From Testudinibacter crocodili (lineage in GTDB: Bacteria > Pseudomonadota > Gammaproteobacteria > Enterobacterales > Pasteurellaceae): 64,000 bases of DNA. The stretch is from the NCBI GenBank assembly GCA_006228005.1, contig VDHG01000016.1:1-64000 (forward strand), given 5' to 3'. The number at the start of each line of letters is the position of its first letter. Position 1 is the stretch's first letter. The translations under genes and the position numbers were made by a program. Positions 19,050 to 28,961 of the stretch are shown one piece after another. A model generated the notes under the pieces. It was not told the origin of the DNA. It did not search any database and saw only the letters and a list, made by a program, of their open reading frames with translations.

Positions 19050-19817
19050 ATGGCACGTCGTCCTTTAGTGATGGGTAACTGGAAATTAAACGGCAGCAAA
19101 GCAATGACCCGCGAATTGATCGCCGGTTTGAAAGCGGAACTGGCTGATGTCAAAGGCTGTGATGTGGCAATCGCACCGCCGTTGATGTATCTGGCGGAAG
19201 CGGAAGCCGCTCTGCAAGGCAGTAACATTGTGTTGGGTGCACAAAATGTGGATACCAATGTTTCTGGCGCATTCACCGGTGATACTTCCACCGAGATGTT
19301 AAAAGATTTTGGTGCAAAATATATTATTATCGGTCACTCCGAGCGCCGCACTTACCACAAAGAGAGCGATGAATTCATTGCCAAAAAATTTGCGGCACTG
19401 AAAGCGGCGGGCTTGATTCCGGTATTGTGCATCGGCGAAACCGAAGCCGAGAACGAAGCGGGTCAAACCGAAGCGGTCTGTGCCCGTCAAATTGATGCAG
19501 TGCTGAACAGCTTAGGCGCAGAAGCCTTCAACGGCACAGTGATTGCCTACGAACCAGTCTGGGCGATCGGCACCGGCAAATCCGCCACCCCGGCGCAAGC
19601 GCAAGCGGTACACAAATTTATTCGTGATCACATCGCCAAACAAGACAAGGCAGTGGCTGAACAAGTGATTTTACAATACGGCGGCTCAGTGAATGATGCC
19701 AACGCCGCAGAACTGTTCACCCAACCGGATATCGACGGTGCATTAGTCGGTGGTGCTTCGTTGAAGGCGCCAGCGTTTGCGGTGATTGTCAAAGCAGCGG
19801 AAAAAGCGAAAAACTAA
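19050..19817 (+). CDS. tpiA: Triosephosphate isomerase
   Basis: Interconverts dihydroxyacetone phosphate and glyceraldehyde 3-phosphate. The protein has 255 residues, the full TIM barrel. Active-site residues are visible: N10 and K12 in [10 protein letters not shown]96 in [10 protein letters not shown]168 in [12 protein letters not shown], and the phosphate-binding [11 protein letters not shown] near 211. A GCAAGGAG ribosome-binding site precedes the ATG. It is monocistronic with its own terminator. Confidence 0.98.
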   Translation: MARRPLVMGNWKLNGSKAMTRELIAGLKAELADVKGCDVAIAPPLMYLAEAEAALQGSNIVLGAQNVDTNVSGAFTGDTSTEMLKDFGAKYIIIGHSERRTYHKESDEFIAKKFAALKAAGLIPVLCIGETEAENEAGQTEAVCARQIDAVLNSLGAEAFNGTVIAYEPVWAIGTGKSATPAQAQAVHKFIRDHIAKQDKAVAEQVILQYGGSVNDANAAELFTQPDIDGALVGGASLKAPAFAVIVKAAEKAKN

Positions 19818-19841
19818 GCTAACCGCACTTTATCACTGATG

Positions 19842-19873
19842 AAAAACCGAATCTGTTTGGATTCGGTTTTTTT
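19842..19873 (+). terminator. tpiA terminator
   Basis: AAACCGAAT and ATTCGGTTT form a 9-bp stem with an 8-base loop, followed by a run of T. It lies 25 bases after the tpiA stop. Confidence 0.88.
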
Positions 19874-19893
19874 GTTGGCTGAATATTGCTAAC

Positions 19894-20379
19894 TTAGATT
19901 AGAAATGGTGCACAGCACTGTTTAAATTTTTTGCCTGAGCCGCATAGGCAAGGTTGTTTCATACTGGGGTATTGCCCTAATGTTGGATCAAGGAAGTACC
20001 AATGTTGACTAATCAAAACAAATGTTGATAGCTCATGATGGGCTTGCCGTCCGGCTGTGGTTTGATAAAACGCCTTAAATTCCACTTGTGCATGAATTTT
20101 GCCGACTTTCGGCAGGTATTGCACAATCTCAAGCCCAGCCCATTGGGTTTGCTGCGCCCATTGTTGCATCGCCGCAGTATTCAAGTGCGGTTGTTGCGCC
20201 GGAACAGTGGTGGCAACCAGATAATCTATTTTTTGCAGCGCATAAGCAGCATAGCGTGATCGCATTAACTGCTCGGCGGTTTGCGCAATACTTTTTTGTT
20301 GATGTAGTGGTTGGCAGCAAGCTTGATAAGATTGACCTGATTGGCAAGGACAGGATAAATCAATAGAAATTATTGACAT
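19894..20379 (-). CDS. ychJ: YchJ family protein with SEC-C zinc motifs
   Basis: The protein has 161 residues from the ATG at 20379; a TTG at 20391 would add four residues. It has a SEC-C motif at each end: [14 protein letters not shown] near residue 10 and [13 protein letters not shown] near the C-terminus (Cys-x-Cys-x8-Cys-Cys). Between them is the YchJ central domain ([24 protein letters not shown], then WAGLEIVQ). SEC-C motifs bind zinc, as in SecA. The function of YchJ is not established. Confidence 0.9.
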   Translation of the reverse strand: MSIISIDLSCPCQSGQSYQACCQPLHQQKSIAQTAEQLMRSRYAAYALQKIDYLVATTVPAQQPHLNTAAMQQWAQQTQWAGLEIVQYLPKVGKIHAQVEFKAFYQTTAGRQAHHELSTFVLISQHWYFLDPTLGQYPSMKQPCLCGSGKKFKQCCAPFLI

Positions 20380-20430
20380 AAAAGTGATCAATGCAAGATT
20401 TGAGAAAATTGGTAATATAAAAGGAAAAAA

Positions 20431-20507
20431 TGGCGCATCCGAGAGGATTCGAACCTCTGACCGCTCGGTTCGTAGCCGAGTACTCTATCCAGCTGAGCTA
20501 CGGATGC
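20431..20507 (-). tRNA. tRNA-Arg (anticodon ACG), copy 2 of 2
   Basis: Seventy-seven bases including an encoded CCA. The acceptor stem is GCATCCG/CGGATGC, the anticodon loop reads CTACGAA (ACG, wobble A to inosine), and the T loop is GGTTCGAATCC. It is identical to the copy at 20574-20650 and is third in the Ser-Arg-Arg tRNA transcript. Confidence 0.97.
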
Positions 20508-20573
20508 GTCGTTTCGTTGTTGATTAACCTGTCATATTGTCTTGTTACATTTTAACCAGATTAAGGGTTAAAA

Positions 20574-20650
20574 TGGCGCATCCGAGAGGATTCGAACCTC
20601 TGACCGCTCGGTTCGTAGCCGAGTACTCTATCCAGCTGAGCTACGGATGC
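20574..20650 (-). tRNA. tRNA-Arg (anticodon ACG), copy 1 of 2
   Basis: Seventy-seven bases with CCA, identical to the next copy, separated from it by 66 unrelated bases. The anticodon is ACG. It reads CGU, CGC and CGA codons after A-to-I editing. Confidence 0.97.
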
Positions 20651-20660
20651 ACAGAGCAAA

Positions 20661-20750
20661 TGGCGGTGAGAGAGGGATTCGAACCCTCGATACAGTTTCC
20701 CGTATACACCCTTAGCAGGGGTGCGCCTTCAGCCTCTCGGCCATCTCACC
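20661..20750 (-). tRNA. tRNA-Ser (anticodon GCT)
   Basis: Ninety bases including an encoded CCA, with the long variable arm of class II tRNAs (GTATACGGGAAACTGTATC). The acceptor stem GGTGAGA pairs with TCTCACC. The anticodon loop CTGCTAA gives GCT, reading AGU and AGC. It is first in the tRNA operon, directly behind a strong promoter. Confidence 0.96.
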
Positions 20751-20769
20751 GCAATTGGTTTGAGCGCAC

Positions 20770-20797
20770 ATAATACGGTTTTCGGAAAATATGTCAA
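20770..20797 (-). promoter_or_regulatory. Sigma-70 promoter of the Ser-Arg-Arg tRNA operon
   Basis: On the minus strand TTGACA (20797-20792) and TATTAT (20775-20770) are separated by 16 bases and followed by a GC-rich GTGCGCTC, the discriminator type expected for stringently controlled stable-RNA promoters. The tRNA-Ser 5' end is 20 bases downstream. Confidence 0.8.
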
Positions 20798-20887
20798 TGG
20801 CTTTTTTTGCCGGAACCGCACTTTTGCCTTGGTTTTGTAGCTGTTTGCTTGATTTGCAAGCAATTCTTGCTGAAAGTGCGGTCGGTG

Positions 20888-22906
20888 TTAACGCTTGCGT
20901 TGCAGCATGGCTTTCAAATTAGCAACATGATTGGTGGTTTTTTGTTCGATTTGTTGCGTGGTGACGGGTGGTTTATCTCGCTCCCACAGCAAATCACTTT
21001 GTGGCAGTTCTAACAGAAAACGGCTAGGTTTGGGGCGGATCAATTCGCCGTATTGGCGCCGTTCTTTGCATAAGGAAAATGTCAGCTCCTGCTGTGCGCG
21101 GGTGATGCCGACATATGCCAAACGCCGCTCTTCCTCGACATTGTCTTCATCGATACTGGTCTGGTGCGGCAAAATGCCCTCTTCCATGCCGACCAGATAA
21201 ACATACGGAAATTCCAGCCCTTTGGAGGCGTGCAGGGTCATTAACTGTACCTGATCGCTTGCGTCGTCTTCTTCGTCACGTTCCAGCATATCGCGCAGGG
21301 TTAAGCGTGTAACCACCTGATTTAACGTCATGGCTTGGTTATATTCATCGCCACGCAACATGCCCGCCACCCACTCGAACAGGGTCGCCACGTTTTTGCT
21401 TTGCATTTCTGCCTGTGCTGGGCTGGCGGCGTGTTCAAACAGGTATTCTTGATATTGTAAGGCGGATAACATCTCACGTACCGCACTTTCCGGCTCGCTG
21501 CGTAACGCTTGATCATTCAGCTCGACAATCCAGCGGGCGAAATGTTGCAATGCTTGATAAGCGCGCGGGGTGAGGCGTTGGATTAGCTCAAATTCAAAGA
21601 CAGCTTCAAACAGACTAATATGCTTTTCTTGCGCCAGTTGTCCCAATTTTTCTAAAGTTGCTGTGCCGATTTCGCGTTTTGGCGTATTCACAATACGCAG
21701 AAATGCGGCGTCGTCATCTTGGTTCACCACCAAACGTAGATACGCCATCATATCTTTGATCTCTGCTCGGGAGAAAAAGGAAGTGCCACCGGAAATTTTG
21801 TACGGGATCCGGTTTTGCATCAGCATTTTTTCTAACAGCCGTGATTGATGGTTACCTCGGTACAGAATGGCATAATCTTTATAATGCGTTTTATGCAGAA
21901 AACGGTGTGCTACCAGCTCGGCAACAATCCGTTCGGCTTCGTGTTCTTCGTTTTTAGCTTCCAAAATATGTAGTTTTTCGCCTTCGCCTAAGCTTGAAAA
22001 CAGTTTTTTATCAAACACATGATCGTTGTTATCAATCAAAATATTGGCGGCGTGTAAAATCCGTTGGGTCGAGCGGTAATTCTGTTCCAACTTAACCACT
22101 TGCAGCTGGGGAAAGTCATCACGCAAGCGGATCATATTTTGCGGCCGTGCACCACGCCACGAATAGATCGATTGATCGTCGTCGCCCACCACGGTAAAGC
22201 GTGCTCGCTCTCCAACCAATAATTTAATCAGCTCATATTGACTGGTGTTGGTGTCCTGATATTCGTCGACCAGCAAATAACGGATTTTTTCCTGCCAACG
22301 CAATCGCACGTCGGGATCTTGCTGAAACAGCAGGGTTGGCAGCATAATCAAATCGTCAAAATCCAGCGCATTATAAGCCCGGACTTGATTGTGATATTGC
22401 TCGTAACACAGCGCAAACAAAATATCTTTCTGCCCGTCGGCAATACCTTTTGCCCGTTCCGGCAGAATCAGATCGTTTTTCCAGTTGGAAATGGTATGCA
22501 GCAATTCGTTCAGCAGATCTTTATCGCCTTTGAGATACGGTTCGGTCAGCTCTTTCAGCAGCGCCAGTTGATCGTGTTGATCGAACAGGGTGATATTCGC
22601 TTTATATCCTAAAGTGTGGTATTCGCGTTTGATAATATCAAAACCCAGCGTATGAAAAGTGGAAACCGTCAGCCCTTTGCTGGCTTGTTTGCCAATTGAA
22701 TGTGCTACCCGCTCGCGCATTTCGCGTGCGGCTTTATTGGTAAAAGTCACCGCCGCAATCTGCTTCGGCAGATAACCGCACTTTTCAATCAAATAGGCAA
22801 TTTTATTGATAATCACCCGAGTTTTGCCCGAACCGGCGCCCGCCAGTACCAAGCAAGGTCCGTTGACATATTCGACGGCGTTTTGTTGTTGCGGATTGAG
22901 TTTCAT
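20888..22906 (-). CDS. rep: ATP-dependent DNA helicase Rep
   Basis: A superfamily 1A 3'-to-5' DNA helicase that assists replication forks past protein roadblocks. The protein has 672 residues against 673 in E. coli. Motifs run in order: [20 protein letters not shown], Walker [12 protein letters not shown] (22-32), [15 protein letters not shown], Walker [49 protein letters not shown], and [11 protein letters not shown]. The start matches Rep rather than UvrD. The C-terminus ends in basic residues, as in Rep. Confidence 0.97.
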   Translation of the reverse strand: MKLNPQQQNAVEYVNGPCLVLAGAGSGKTRVIINKIAYLIEKCGYLPKQIAAVTFTNKAAREMRERVAHSIGKQASKGLTVSTFHTLGFDIIKREYHTLGYKANITLFDQHDQLALLKELTEPYLKGDKDLLNELLHTISNWKNDLILPERAKGIADGQKDILFALCYEQYHNQVRAYNALDFDDLIMLPTLLFQQDPDVRLRWQEKIRYLLVDEYQDTNTSQYELIKLLVGERARFTVVGDDDQSIYSWRGARPQNMIRLRDDFPQLQVVKLEQNYRSTQRILHAANILIDNNDHVFDKKLFSSLGEGEKLHILEAKNEEHEAERIVAELVAHRFLHKTHYKDYAILYRGNHQSRLLEKMLMQNRIPYKISGGTSFFSRAEIKDMMAYLRLVVNQDDDAAFLRIVNTPKREIGTATLEKLGQLAQEKHISLFEAVFEFELIQRLTPRAYQALQHFARWIVELNDQALRSEPESAVREMLSALQYQEYLFEHAASPAQAEMQSKNVATLFEWVAGMLRGDEYNQAMTLNQVVTRLTLRDMLERDEEDDASDQVQLMTLHASKGLEFPYVYLVGMEEGILPHQTSIDEDNVEEERRLAYVGITRAQQELTFSLCKERRQYGELIRPKPSRFLLELPQSDLLWERDKPPVTTQQIEQKTTNHVANLKAMLQRKR

Positions 22907-22909
22907 CGG

Positions 22910-23122
22910 TTAATCCTGCGCCAGGGCGTAAGGCAAAAGTGCGGTATCCAAAATAAACGACAGAGGAATATCCAAAATCGGTAAGCCCCAACTTTTTGCC
23001 ATCTGGTAATCATATTTCACCCCGGCATAGGCGCTATACGGCTGGGTTGGATTGATCAAAGTCACAATCGTGCCGCAGCCGCTGAGAGCGAGGCAGGCTA
23101 GCAATAAAATCAGTTTATACAT
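22910..23122 (-). CDS. YceK/YidQ-family lipoprotein
   Basis: The protein has 70 residues: a lipoprotein signal [16 protein letters not shown] (acceptor Cys16), then [23 protein letters not shown] and [20 protein letters not shown], which is the YceK/YidQ (DUF1375) pattern. The last part is a short hydrophobic segment preceding the C-terminus. The role of this family is unknown. It lies 3 bases before rep on the same strand, so the two are probably co-transcribed. Confidence 0.82.
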   Translation of the reverse strand: MYKLILLLACLALSGCGTIVTLINPTQPYSAYAGVKYDYQMAKSWGLPILDIPLSFILDTALLPYALAQD

Positions 23123-23338
23123 GGCACTGGCGTCGTGTTAAAGGTCGTGTTAAAGATAGAGGCTGGCATTATAAAGGGAATACCGCCGCCTCAGCAAAGG
23201 AAATGTGTTTTTAGCGTATTGATAAATGTGCGGATTTATTGGTTTTTGTATAATCAGATGTTCTAGTTGCTATCTTCCTTAAGCATTACTTAATCTTTGT
23301 CTGCTTTAATATTCATAAATAAGGCAGAGGAGACAGTG

Positions 23339-23629
23339 ATGAAAAAGATGAAAGATTGGTTACAAGGCACCAAGCAAAAATTGGCAGAGATTTGGCAGCA
23401 GCAGAGGAAAAAATTGCAGCAGAGCGGTTTGTCGCAGAAATACAGCGGAGTTGCGGCATTAATATTGCTGTCGCTGTTTTTATTGATGTTTGGCTTGCTT
23501 TCACTGCTGCTGCTTGCGGCATTCAGCTTGATTGCCGCACTGCAACTGTTATTCGCTAAAAAACCGGTACTAGCGGCAGAGCAGGTGATTATTGAAACCA
23601 CAGCAGTGAGGCACAACGCTAAACTATAG
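23339..23629 (+). CDS. Small membrane protein of unknown function
   Basis: The protein has 96 residues from the ATG at 23339, which has AGAGGAGA upstream. It has a basic, Gln/Lys-rich amphipathic N-terminus (MKKMKDWLQGTKQKLAEIWQQQRKK) and then a long hydrophobic stretch at about 35-67, enough for one or two membrane passes, followed by a short polar tail. No family was recognised. It stands alone between the divergent lipoprotein-rep unit and the convergent nitroreductase gene. Confidence 0.65.
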   Translation: MKKMKDWLQGTKQKLAEIWQQQRKKLQQSGLSQKYSGVAALILLSLFLLMFGLLSLLLLAAFSLIAALQLLFAKKPVLAAEQVIIETTAVRHNAKL

Positions 23630-23662
23630 CGCTGTACTAGCGCAGTAATAACAAAGCGGGTA

Positions 23663-24388
23663 TCAAATTTTTCGGTAAACTTGTTCAAACGGCAGGCGAA
23701 AGCGTTCTCCCCAAATGCCGCGTCCTGCTTCACGAATGCCACAGGTGACGACCATGTTGATTTCTGCTCCACGTGGTAGTTGCAGAATCCGTTTCACTAT
23801 ACGACTGTCCAAGCCTTCGAGCGGGCAGGTGTCGTAGCCTTGTTCTGCCATGGCCAGCATAAAGGTTTGCGCCGCAAGGGCACAGCTTTTGTGGGTGACG
23901 ATACGTAAATCGGCTTCAGATACGTTGGTGGCAATTGGGCGGAATAAGCCAATGCTATGGGCGATCAGTTTGCGCACCATTCCCAACAAGCCGAAGCCAC
24001 GGGCATACAAAAACGGCATTAATTTGCCGTAATAACCGTCCAGTTTTTTCAGGCGATCGGTTTGTTTATCCATTGGGGTATTGCGCTGAAGATCGTCGCT
24101 GACAGCGCTCAAGACTTGCTTGGCTCGTTGACGATGCAAATCCTGACGGGTAACAAACACCACCATTTGTTGTGCGGTGGTGGCGGTATTTTGACTAAGG
24201 CAAGCTGCGGCAAGTTGTGCAAGTGCGGTTTTGTCGCTGATATGATAAAACTCATACAGTTGCATATTCGAGCTACTTGGTGCCAGTTGTGCCAATTGTA
24301 GGCATTGGCGTACTTTGCCACTGTCAAGTGGTGTCTCGCTGTAGTGGCGCATCGCACGGCGGTGGTGTAGCATCTCGCTTAAAGTCAT
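23663..24388 (-). CDS. Nitroreductase family protein
   Basis: A probable FMN-dependent oxidoreductase of 241 residues. It has the nitroreductase start (LSEMLHHRRAMRHYSETPLD) with the R-R FMN-phosphate contact, then LAQLAPSSSNMQLYEF near 33-48, and the C-terminal GYDTCPLEGLDSRIVKRIL, typical of the family. A basic insertion (DRLKKLDGYYGKLMPFLYARGFGLLGMVRKLIA is the region) makes it longer than NfsB-type enzymes. The natural substrate is unknown. Confidence 0.85.
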   Translation of the reverse strand: MTLSEMLHHRRAMRHYSETPLDSGKVRQCLQLAQLAPSSSNMQLYEFYHISDKTALAQLAAACLSQNTATTAQQMVVFVTRQDLHRQRAKQVLSAVSDDLQRNTPMDKQTDRLKKLDGYYGKLMPFLYARGFGLLGMVRKLIAHSIGLFRPIATNVSEADLRIVTHKSCALAAQTFMLAMAEQGYDTCPLEGLDSRIVKRILQLPRGAEINMVVTCGIREAGRGIWGERFRLPFEQVYRKI

Positions 24389-24473
24389 CAGGTGTCCTTT
24401 GGTTTAGTTTGTTACTGATCATCGGTTTATTTTACACCGATTGTGGGGGCAACCAGTTAGCTGAAAATGGCGC

Positions 24474-24513
24474 TGACAAAAAAAGAAAAGGCTTGGAGTT
24501 TTCCAAGCCTTTC
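24474..24513 (-). terminator. Terminator of the rpsP-rimM-trmD-rplS operon
   Basis: AAAGGCTTGG and CCAAGCCTTT form a 10-bp stem 22 bases after the rplS stop. On the minus strand it is followed by TTCTTTTTTTG. Confidence 0.9.
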
Positions 24514-24534
24514 TTATATTTGCTAATCTTGCAA

Positions 24535-24894
<360 letters not shown>

Positions 24895-24918
24895 TTATTC
24901 CTAGATGTAACTGAATCT

Positions 24919-25653
24919 TTACTCTTGCTGCTGGATTAGATCCAACAGCCCTCTTTGTTCGTCAGTCAGAGCTAGGCTTTCCAATAGCTCAGGTCGGCGT
25001 GTCCAAGTGCGGTGCAATGACTGCGTTAAGCGCCATTTGCGTATTTCCGCATGGTTACCCGACATTAATACCGGTGGCACAGCGGCTCCGTCCAACACTT
25101 CCGGGCGGGTGTAGTGCGGGCAATCCAACAAGCCGTCAGCGAAAGAATCCTCTTCGGCTGAAGCTTGTTTACCCAATACCCCGGGAACAAAACGAGCAAC
25201 GGCGTCGATTAACGTCATTGCAGGCAGTTCCCCGCCGGTCAGGACATAGTCTCCGACCGACCACTCTTCATCGATTTCTGCTTCAATCAAGCGTTCGTCA
25301 ATGCCTTCGTAGCGTCCGCAAACCAAAATGATTTTTTGATATTGCGATAATTGCTGTACGCCACGCTGATCGAGTTTGCGTCCCTGTGGAGAAAGGTAAA
25401 TTACCTTCACACCTTCCCCTGCTGCTTGCTTTGCGGCGTAAATGGCATCACGCAACGGTTGCACCATCATCAGCATGCCCGGTCCGCCGCCATAAGGGCG
25501 GTCGTCAACGGTTTTATGCTTGTCGTGGCTGAAATCACGCGGATTCCAACACCGCACTTGCAGCAGGTTGTGTTTTACGGCTCTGCCTGTTACCCCGAAT
25601 TCGGTGATTGCTTTAAACATTTCCGGGAAAAGACTAATAATCCCAATCCACAT
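24919..25653 (-). CDS. trmD: tRNA (guanine-37-N1)-methyltransferase
   Basis: Methylates G37 next to the anticodon of tRNAs reading C-starting codons and so prevents +1 frameshifting. The protein has 244 residues. The SPOUT knot is clear: [14 protein letters not shown] near 112-125 and [15 protein letters not shown] near 132-146. [19 protein letters not shown] is the flexible N-terminal motif. The gene lies between rimM and rplS, as in E. coli. Confidence 0.98.
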   Translation of the reverse strand: MWIGIISLFPEMFKAITEFGVTGRAVKHNLLQVRCWNPRDFSHDKHKTVDDRPYGGGPGMLMMVQPLRDAIYAAKQAAGEGVKVIYLSPQGRKLDQRGVQQLSQYQKIILVCGRYEGIDERLIEAEIDEEWSVGDYVLTGGELPAMTLIDAVARFVPGVLGKQASAEEDSFADGLLDCPHYTRPEVLDGAAVPPVLMSGNHAEIRKWRLTQSLHRTWTRRPELLESLALTDEQRGLLDLIQQQE

Positions 25654-25707
25654 ATTGTTACCTATGCTAAAAATGTTACCGCCAAAGCGCCCACGTGTTT
25701 CCTGAGG

Positions 25708-26232
25708 TTAGAAACCAGCGTCCCAATCCACTTCAATAGTCTTTGTGGCGAGATCGACTCTTTTAACTACTGTCTCTTCAAGATACGGAATCAACCGCTC
25801 TTGTTGTCCGAAAGCGTCATTCAAATTGGCTTTCACCACTAACACATCGTTCGAACCGGTTTCCATCATGTCGCTGACGTTGCCCAATTGATAGCCTTGC
25901 AGATTCACTACTTGGCAACCGATTAAATCGTGCCAGTAATAGCCCTCTTCAAGCGGCGGGAAGTTTTCCGCATTCACCCCAATTTCAATATTGGTCAGGG
26001 TTTGTGCGATGTCGCGATCATCGATGTTTTTCAGTTTCACGATTAAATCGTTACTGTGGTAGCGCCAGCTTTCCAGCTCGGTGGCTTGCCATTTTCCCTT
26101 GATATTCAAATACCAAGGTTGATAATCGAAGATACTTTCAGCTTGTTCTGTCGATGAATAGATTCGCAACCAACCACGAATCCCGTAAGTTGAACCCAAC
26201 TTGCCGACGATACTGATATTTTGTGCTGTCAT
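25708..26232 (-). CDS. rimM: Ribosome maturation factor RimM
   Basis: Assists 16S rRNA processing and assembly of the 30S head around protein S19. The protein has 174 residues from the ATG at 26232, which follows TAGGTGAAT; a GTG two codons upstream is less likely. Motifs include [20 protein letters not shown] at the start and the PRC-barrel part with [15 protein letters not shown], then DVLVVKA and [17 protein letters not shown]. Confidence 0.97.
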   Translation of the reverse strand: MTAQNISIVGKLGSTYGIRGWLRIYSSTEQAESIFDYQPWYLNIKGKWQATELESWRYHSNDLIVKLKNIDDRDIAQTLTNIEIGVNAENFPPLEEGYYWHDLIGCQVVNLQGYQLGNVSDMMETGSNDVLVVKANLNDAFGQQERLIPYLEETVVKRVDLATKTIEVDWDAGF

Positions 26233-26265
26233 ATTCACCTACTCATGTGTTTTGCTTAAAGCAGA

Positions 26266-26514
26266 TTACGCTGCTTTTTTTGCTTCTTTAACCAGCGCAG
26301 AAACGCGGTCAGATAAAGATGCACCTTTTTCGATCCAAGCGTTGACACGCTCTAAATCTAAACGTAAACGTTCAGCTTTACCGGCAGCGATTGGGTTGAA
26401 AAAACCAACGCGCTCGATAAAACGACCGTCACGAGGGCAGCGGCTGTCCGCTACAACGATTTGATAAAATGGGCGTTTTTTTGCACCGCCACGAGATAAA
26501 CGAATGGTTACCAT
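26266..26514 (-). CDS. rpsP: 30S ribosomal protein S16
   Basis: An assembly protein of the 30S subunit. The protein has 82 residues, starting [20 protein letters not shown], the conserved S16 N-terminus, followed by [13 protein letters not shown]. It is first in the rpsP-rimM-trmD-rplS operon. GAGGAC precedes the ATG. Confidence 0.98.
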   Translation of the reverse strand: MVTIRLSRGGAKKRPFYQIVVADSRCPRDGRFIERVGFFNPIAAGKAERLRLDLERVNAWIEKGASLSDRVSALVKEAKKAA

Positions 26515-26532
26515 AGCGTCCTCTAAAATGAT

Positions 26533-26565
26533 AGTAAAAATAAAACCCTCGTTCGAGGTGAGGGT
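26533..26565 (-). promoter_or_regulatory. Terminator-like hairpin in the rpsP leader
   Basis: On the minus strand ACCCTC and GAGGGT pair (an inner CCTCG-AA-CGAGG alternative also exists), followed by TTTTATTTTTAC. The hairpin ends about 20 bases before the rpsP start. It has the form of a rho-independent terminator in front of a ribosomal-protein operon, as expected for an attenuator or a translation-control leader. Confidence 0.45.
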
Positions 26566-26737
26566 GTCATGTACTTTTTACCGCAATGAAGCGATAAAAA
26601 GCCGTCAGATTTTACTCTTTTCTGTTGGAATTGCAAGTTTTAGTGCGGGGTTTAGCAAATCAATGCTGGCATAGCAATTGTGAATGCAGGGAAATTCTGT
26701 TTATAATGAGAACGGTTATTAATAAACAGGAAACATA

Positions 26738-27106
26738 ATGCCGTTGATCAAATTTATCTATATTTTATTGGGCTTTATTGCGCTCGGTTTAGGAATTATC
26801 GGGATTCCGCTGCCGGTGCTGCCGACCACGCCTTTTCTATTGCTGGCGTTGTACTTCTTTGCTAAAAGCTCTGAGCGGTTGCACAGTTGGTTTTTGCAGA
26901 CCGCACTTTATCATAAATACCTGAAAACCTTTGACGAGCAGCGGGCGTTGACCTTGAAAAGTAAGATTTATATTTTGCTGTTATCCACCGGTATGATTGC
27001 AATCAGCTATTATTTTTTACCCTCGATTTATGGGCGGATTTCGTTGCTGGTGCTGCTGTTGATCGAATACTGGTTTTTCTTTTTTTGGATCAAAACGATT
27101 CGTTAA
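26738..27106 (+). CDS. ybaN: YbaN-family (DUF454) inner-membrane protein
   Basis: The protein has 122 residues with three hydrophobic segments. The family signature GIIGIPLPVLPTTPFLLLALYFFAKSS at about 20-46 is clear; the second half has YILLLSTGMIAISYYF and ISLLVLLLIEYWFFFFWI. The function is not established. The promoter region holds ATAATGAGAACGGTTATT (26703-26720), a partial match to a Fur box, which I regard as weak. A good AGGAAACATA ribosome-binding site precedes the ATG. Confidence 0.88.
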   Translation: MPLIKFIYILLGFIALGLGIIGIPLPVLPTTPFLLLALYFFAKSSERLHSWFLQTALYHKYLKTFDEQRALTLKSKIYILLLSTGMIAISYYFLPSIYGRISLLVLLLIEYWFFFFWIKTIR

Positions 27107-27216
27107 TTTTATCGGATAAATCAATGGATTTTATATTATTTTTTACGCATACTTAGGGGCGAGTTTTTTATCTTTCATCTTGTTTAACTCTCTATTCAAA
27201 ATAAAAAGGAACTAGT

Positions 27217-28881
27217 ATGAAGTCTTTATTAAAATTAAGTACTTGCGCAGGTGTTATCCTAGGCACCTTGGCATTTTCCGGTTTGGCACAGGCGGAATAC
27301 GAGAAAGACCGCACTTATCAATTGACTGTGCTGCACACCAATGATTTGCATGGTCGTTTTTGGACCAATCAAAATGGTGAATATGGCTTGGCTGCACAAA
27401 AAACCTTGATTGATCGCATTCGTAAAGAAGTTGCTGATAAAGGTGGAGATGTGATTCTGCTCAACGCTGGCGACTACAACACCGGGATCCCGGAGTCTGA
27501 TTTGCAAAATGCCAAGCCGGATATTGAAGCGATGAATATCATCGGCTATGAAGCGTTGGTGTTGGGTAACCATGAATTTGATAATCCGTTGCAATTGTTG
27601 GATATGCAGGAGAGTTGGGCGAAATTCCCGTTCTTGTCTGCTAACGTGTTTAACAAAAAGGATGGTAGTTTGTTGGTGAAACCTTATACCATTTTGGATA
27701 AACAGGGGCTGAAAGTGGCAGTGGTTGGTTTGACCACGGAAGATACTGCTAAATTAGGCAACCCGGAATTTATCTCGAATGTGGAATTTATCCGCCCAGC
27801 TGAAGCCGCTAAAGACGTACTTGCCAGCCTTAACAGCAATGAAAAGCCGGATATTAAAATCGGCTTGACCCATATGGGCTATTACCATGATGCCCAGTAC
27901 GGCTCGAATGCGCCAGGCGATGTGTCGATGGCGCGTGAATTGGAAAAAGGCGCGTTTGACATGATTCTCGGTGGTCACAGCCATGATACGGTTTGTATTA
28001 ATGATGACGGCAGTTTCAACCTTAAGTATAAACCGGGCGATGCTTGCAAACCAGCCTTTGAAAACGGCACTTGGATTATGCAGGCCGGTGAGTGGGGTAA
28101 ATATGTTGGACGCGCTGACTTTGAATTTAAAAATGGTGACCTGAAATTGGTTGACTACCAACTGATTCCGGTTAACTTAAAAGATAAAGTCAAAAATGCC
28201 GAAGGAAAAACGGAATATGTATTGTTCCAAGAAGAGATTCCAGCCGATGCCGAATTGTTGGCACATTTGAAAACCTATCAAGACAAGGGCGATGAACTGC
28301 TTGGGGTTGAAGTGGGCAGTGTTAACGAAAAATTGGAAGGGGACCGCAACGTTATCCGTTTCCAACAAACCAATTTGGGGCAGCTGATTGCCCGTTCACA
28401 AAAAGAGCGAGCTAAAGCAGATATCGGCATTATGAATTCCGGTGGTATTCGTGCTTCGATCGAGCCGGGCAAAGTGACCTATAAAGATATTTTAACCGTA
28501 CAGCCGTTTGGGAATATCATCAGCTATGTTGAGCTAAATGGACAGGAATTGCTCGATTATTTAGATGTGGTGGCATTGAAAGAAATTGATTCCGGTGCCT
28601 ATGCCCAATTTGCCGGTATTAGCATGACGGTCGATCGTGCAGCGAAAAAAGTGTCGAATGTCAAAATTAATGGTGAAGCGTTGGATTTGAAAAAAACCTA
28701 TCGCGTCTCTTTGCCGAGCTTTAGTGCCGCAGGCGGCGACGGCTATCCGGTGGTGACTAATAATCCGAGCTATGTCAATACTGGCTTTGTCGATGCAGAG
28801 AGTCTGAAACTCTATTTTGAAGAGAACTCACCGATTGATGCCAGCCAATTCAAAAACGAGAATGAGATTATTTATAAATAA
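27217..28881 (+). CDS. ushA: UshA-type periplasmic UDP-sugar hydrolase / 5'-nucleotidase
   Basis: Hydrolyses UDP-sugars and 5'-nucleotides in the periplasm. The protein has 554 residues with a signal peptide ending near ALA/LAQA (about residue 26). The N-terminal metallophosphatase domain has VLHTNDLHGRFW, LLNAGDYNTG, LGNHEFDNPL and ILGGHSHDTV, which give the two-metal site. The C-terminal substrate domain begins near 350 and has GGIRASIEPG and SAAGGDGYP. It aligns closely with E. coli UshA over its whole length. Pasteurellaceae also use a related enzyme, NadN, for NAD uptake, so a role in NAD use cannot be excluded. Confidence 0.9.
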   Translation: MKSLLKLSTCAGVILGTLAFSGLAQAEYEKDRTYQLTVLHTNDLHGRFWTNQNGEYGLAAQKTLIDRIRKEVADKGGDVILLNAGDYNTGIPESDLQNAKPDIEAMNIIGYEALVLGNHEFDNPLQLLDMQESWAKFPFLSANVFNKKDGSLLVKPYTILDKQGLKVAVVGLTTEDTAKLGNPEFISNVEFIRPAEAAKDVLASLNSNEKPDIKIGLTHMGYYHDAQYGSNAPGDVSMARELEKGAFDMILGGHSHDTVCINDDGSFNLKYKPGDACKPAFENGTWIMQAGEWGKYVGRADFEFKNGDLKLVDYQLIPVNLKDKVKNAEGKTEYVLFQEEIPADAELLAHLKTYQDKGDELLGVEVGSVNEKLEGDRNVIRFQQTNLGQLIARSQKERAKADIGIMNSGGIRASIEPGKVTYKDILTVQPFGNIISYVELNGQELLDYLDVVALKEIDSGAYAQFAGISMTVDRAAKKVSNVKINGEALDLKKTYRVSLPSFSAAGGDGYPVVTNNPSYVNTGFVDAESLKLYFEENSPIDASQFKNENEIIYK

Positions 28882-28911
28882 TCCGAGTAAGCAACAATAG
28901 ATCTTCAAACA

Positions 28912-28950
28912 AAAATCCGATAGTGTACACATTATCGGATTTTATTTTTT
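28912..28950 (+). terminator. ushA terminator
   Basis: AAAATCCGATA and TATCGGATTTT form a stem around a short loop, followed by ATTTTTT. It lies between ushA and dsbD. Confidence 0.85.
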
Positions 28951-28961
28951 AATGGATTGTT

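Noticed and set aside
20431..20750. tRNA cluster as an attachment site for an integrated element
   Set aside because: No integrase, no partial tRNA duplicate and no foreign genes next to it; the two Arg genes are both complete.
20537..20773. A 78-codon frame across tRNA genes
   Set aside because: It runs through tRNA-Arg and tRNA-Ser on the opposite strand; the peptide is a reading of tRNA sequence.
26702..26720. Possible Fur box before ybaN
   Set aside because: It matches the 19-base consensus at only about 13 positions, so it was left as a remark under ybaN.
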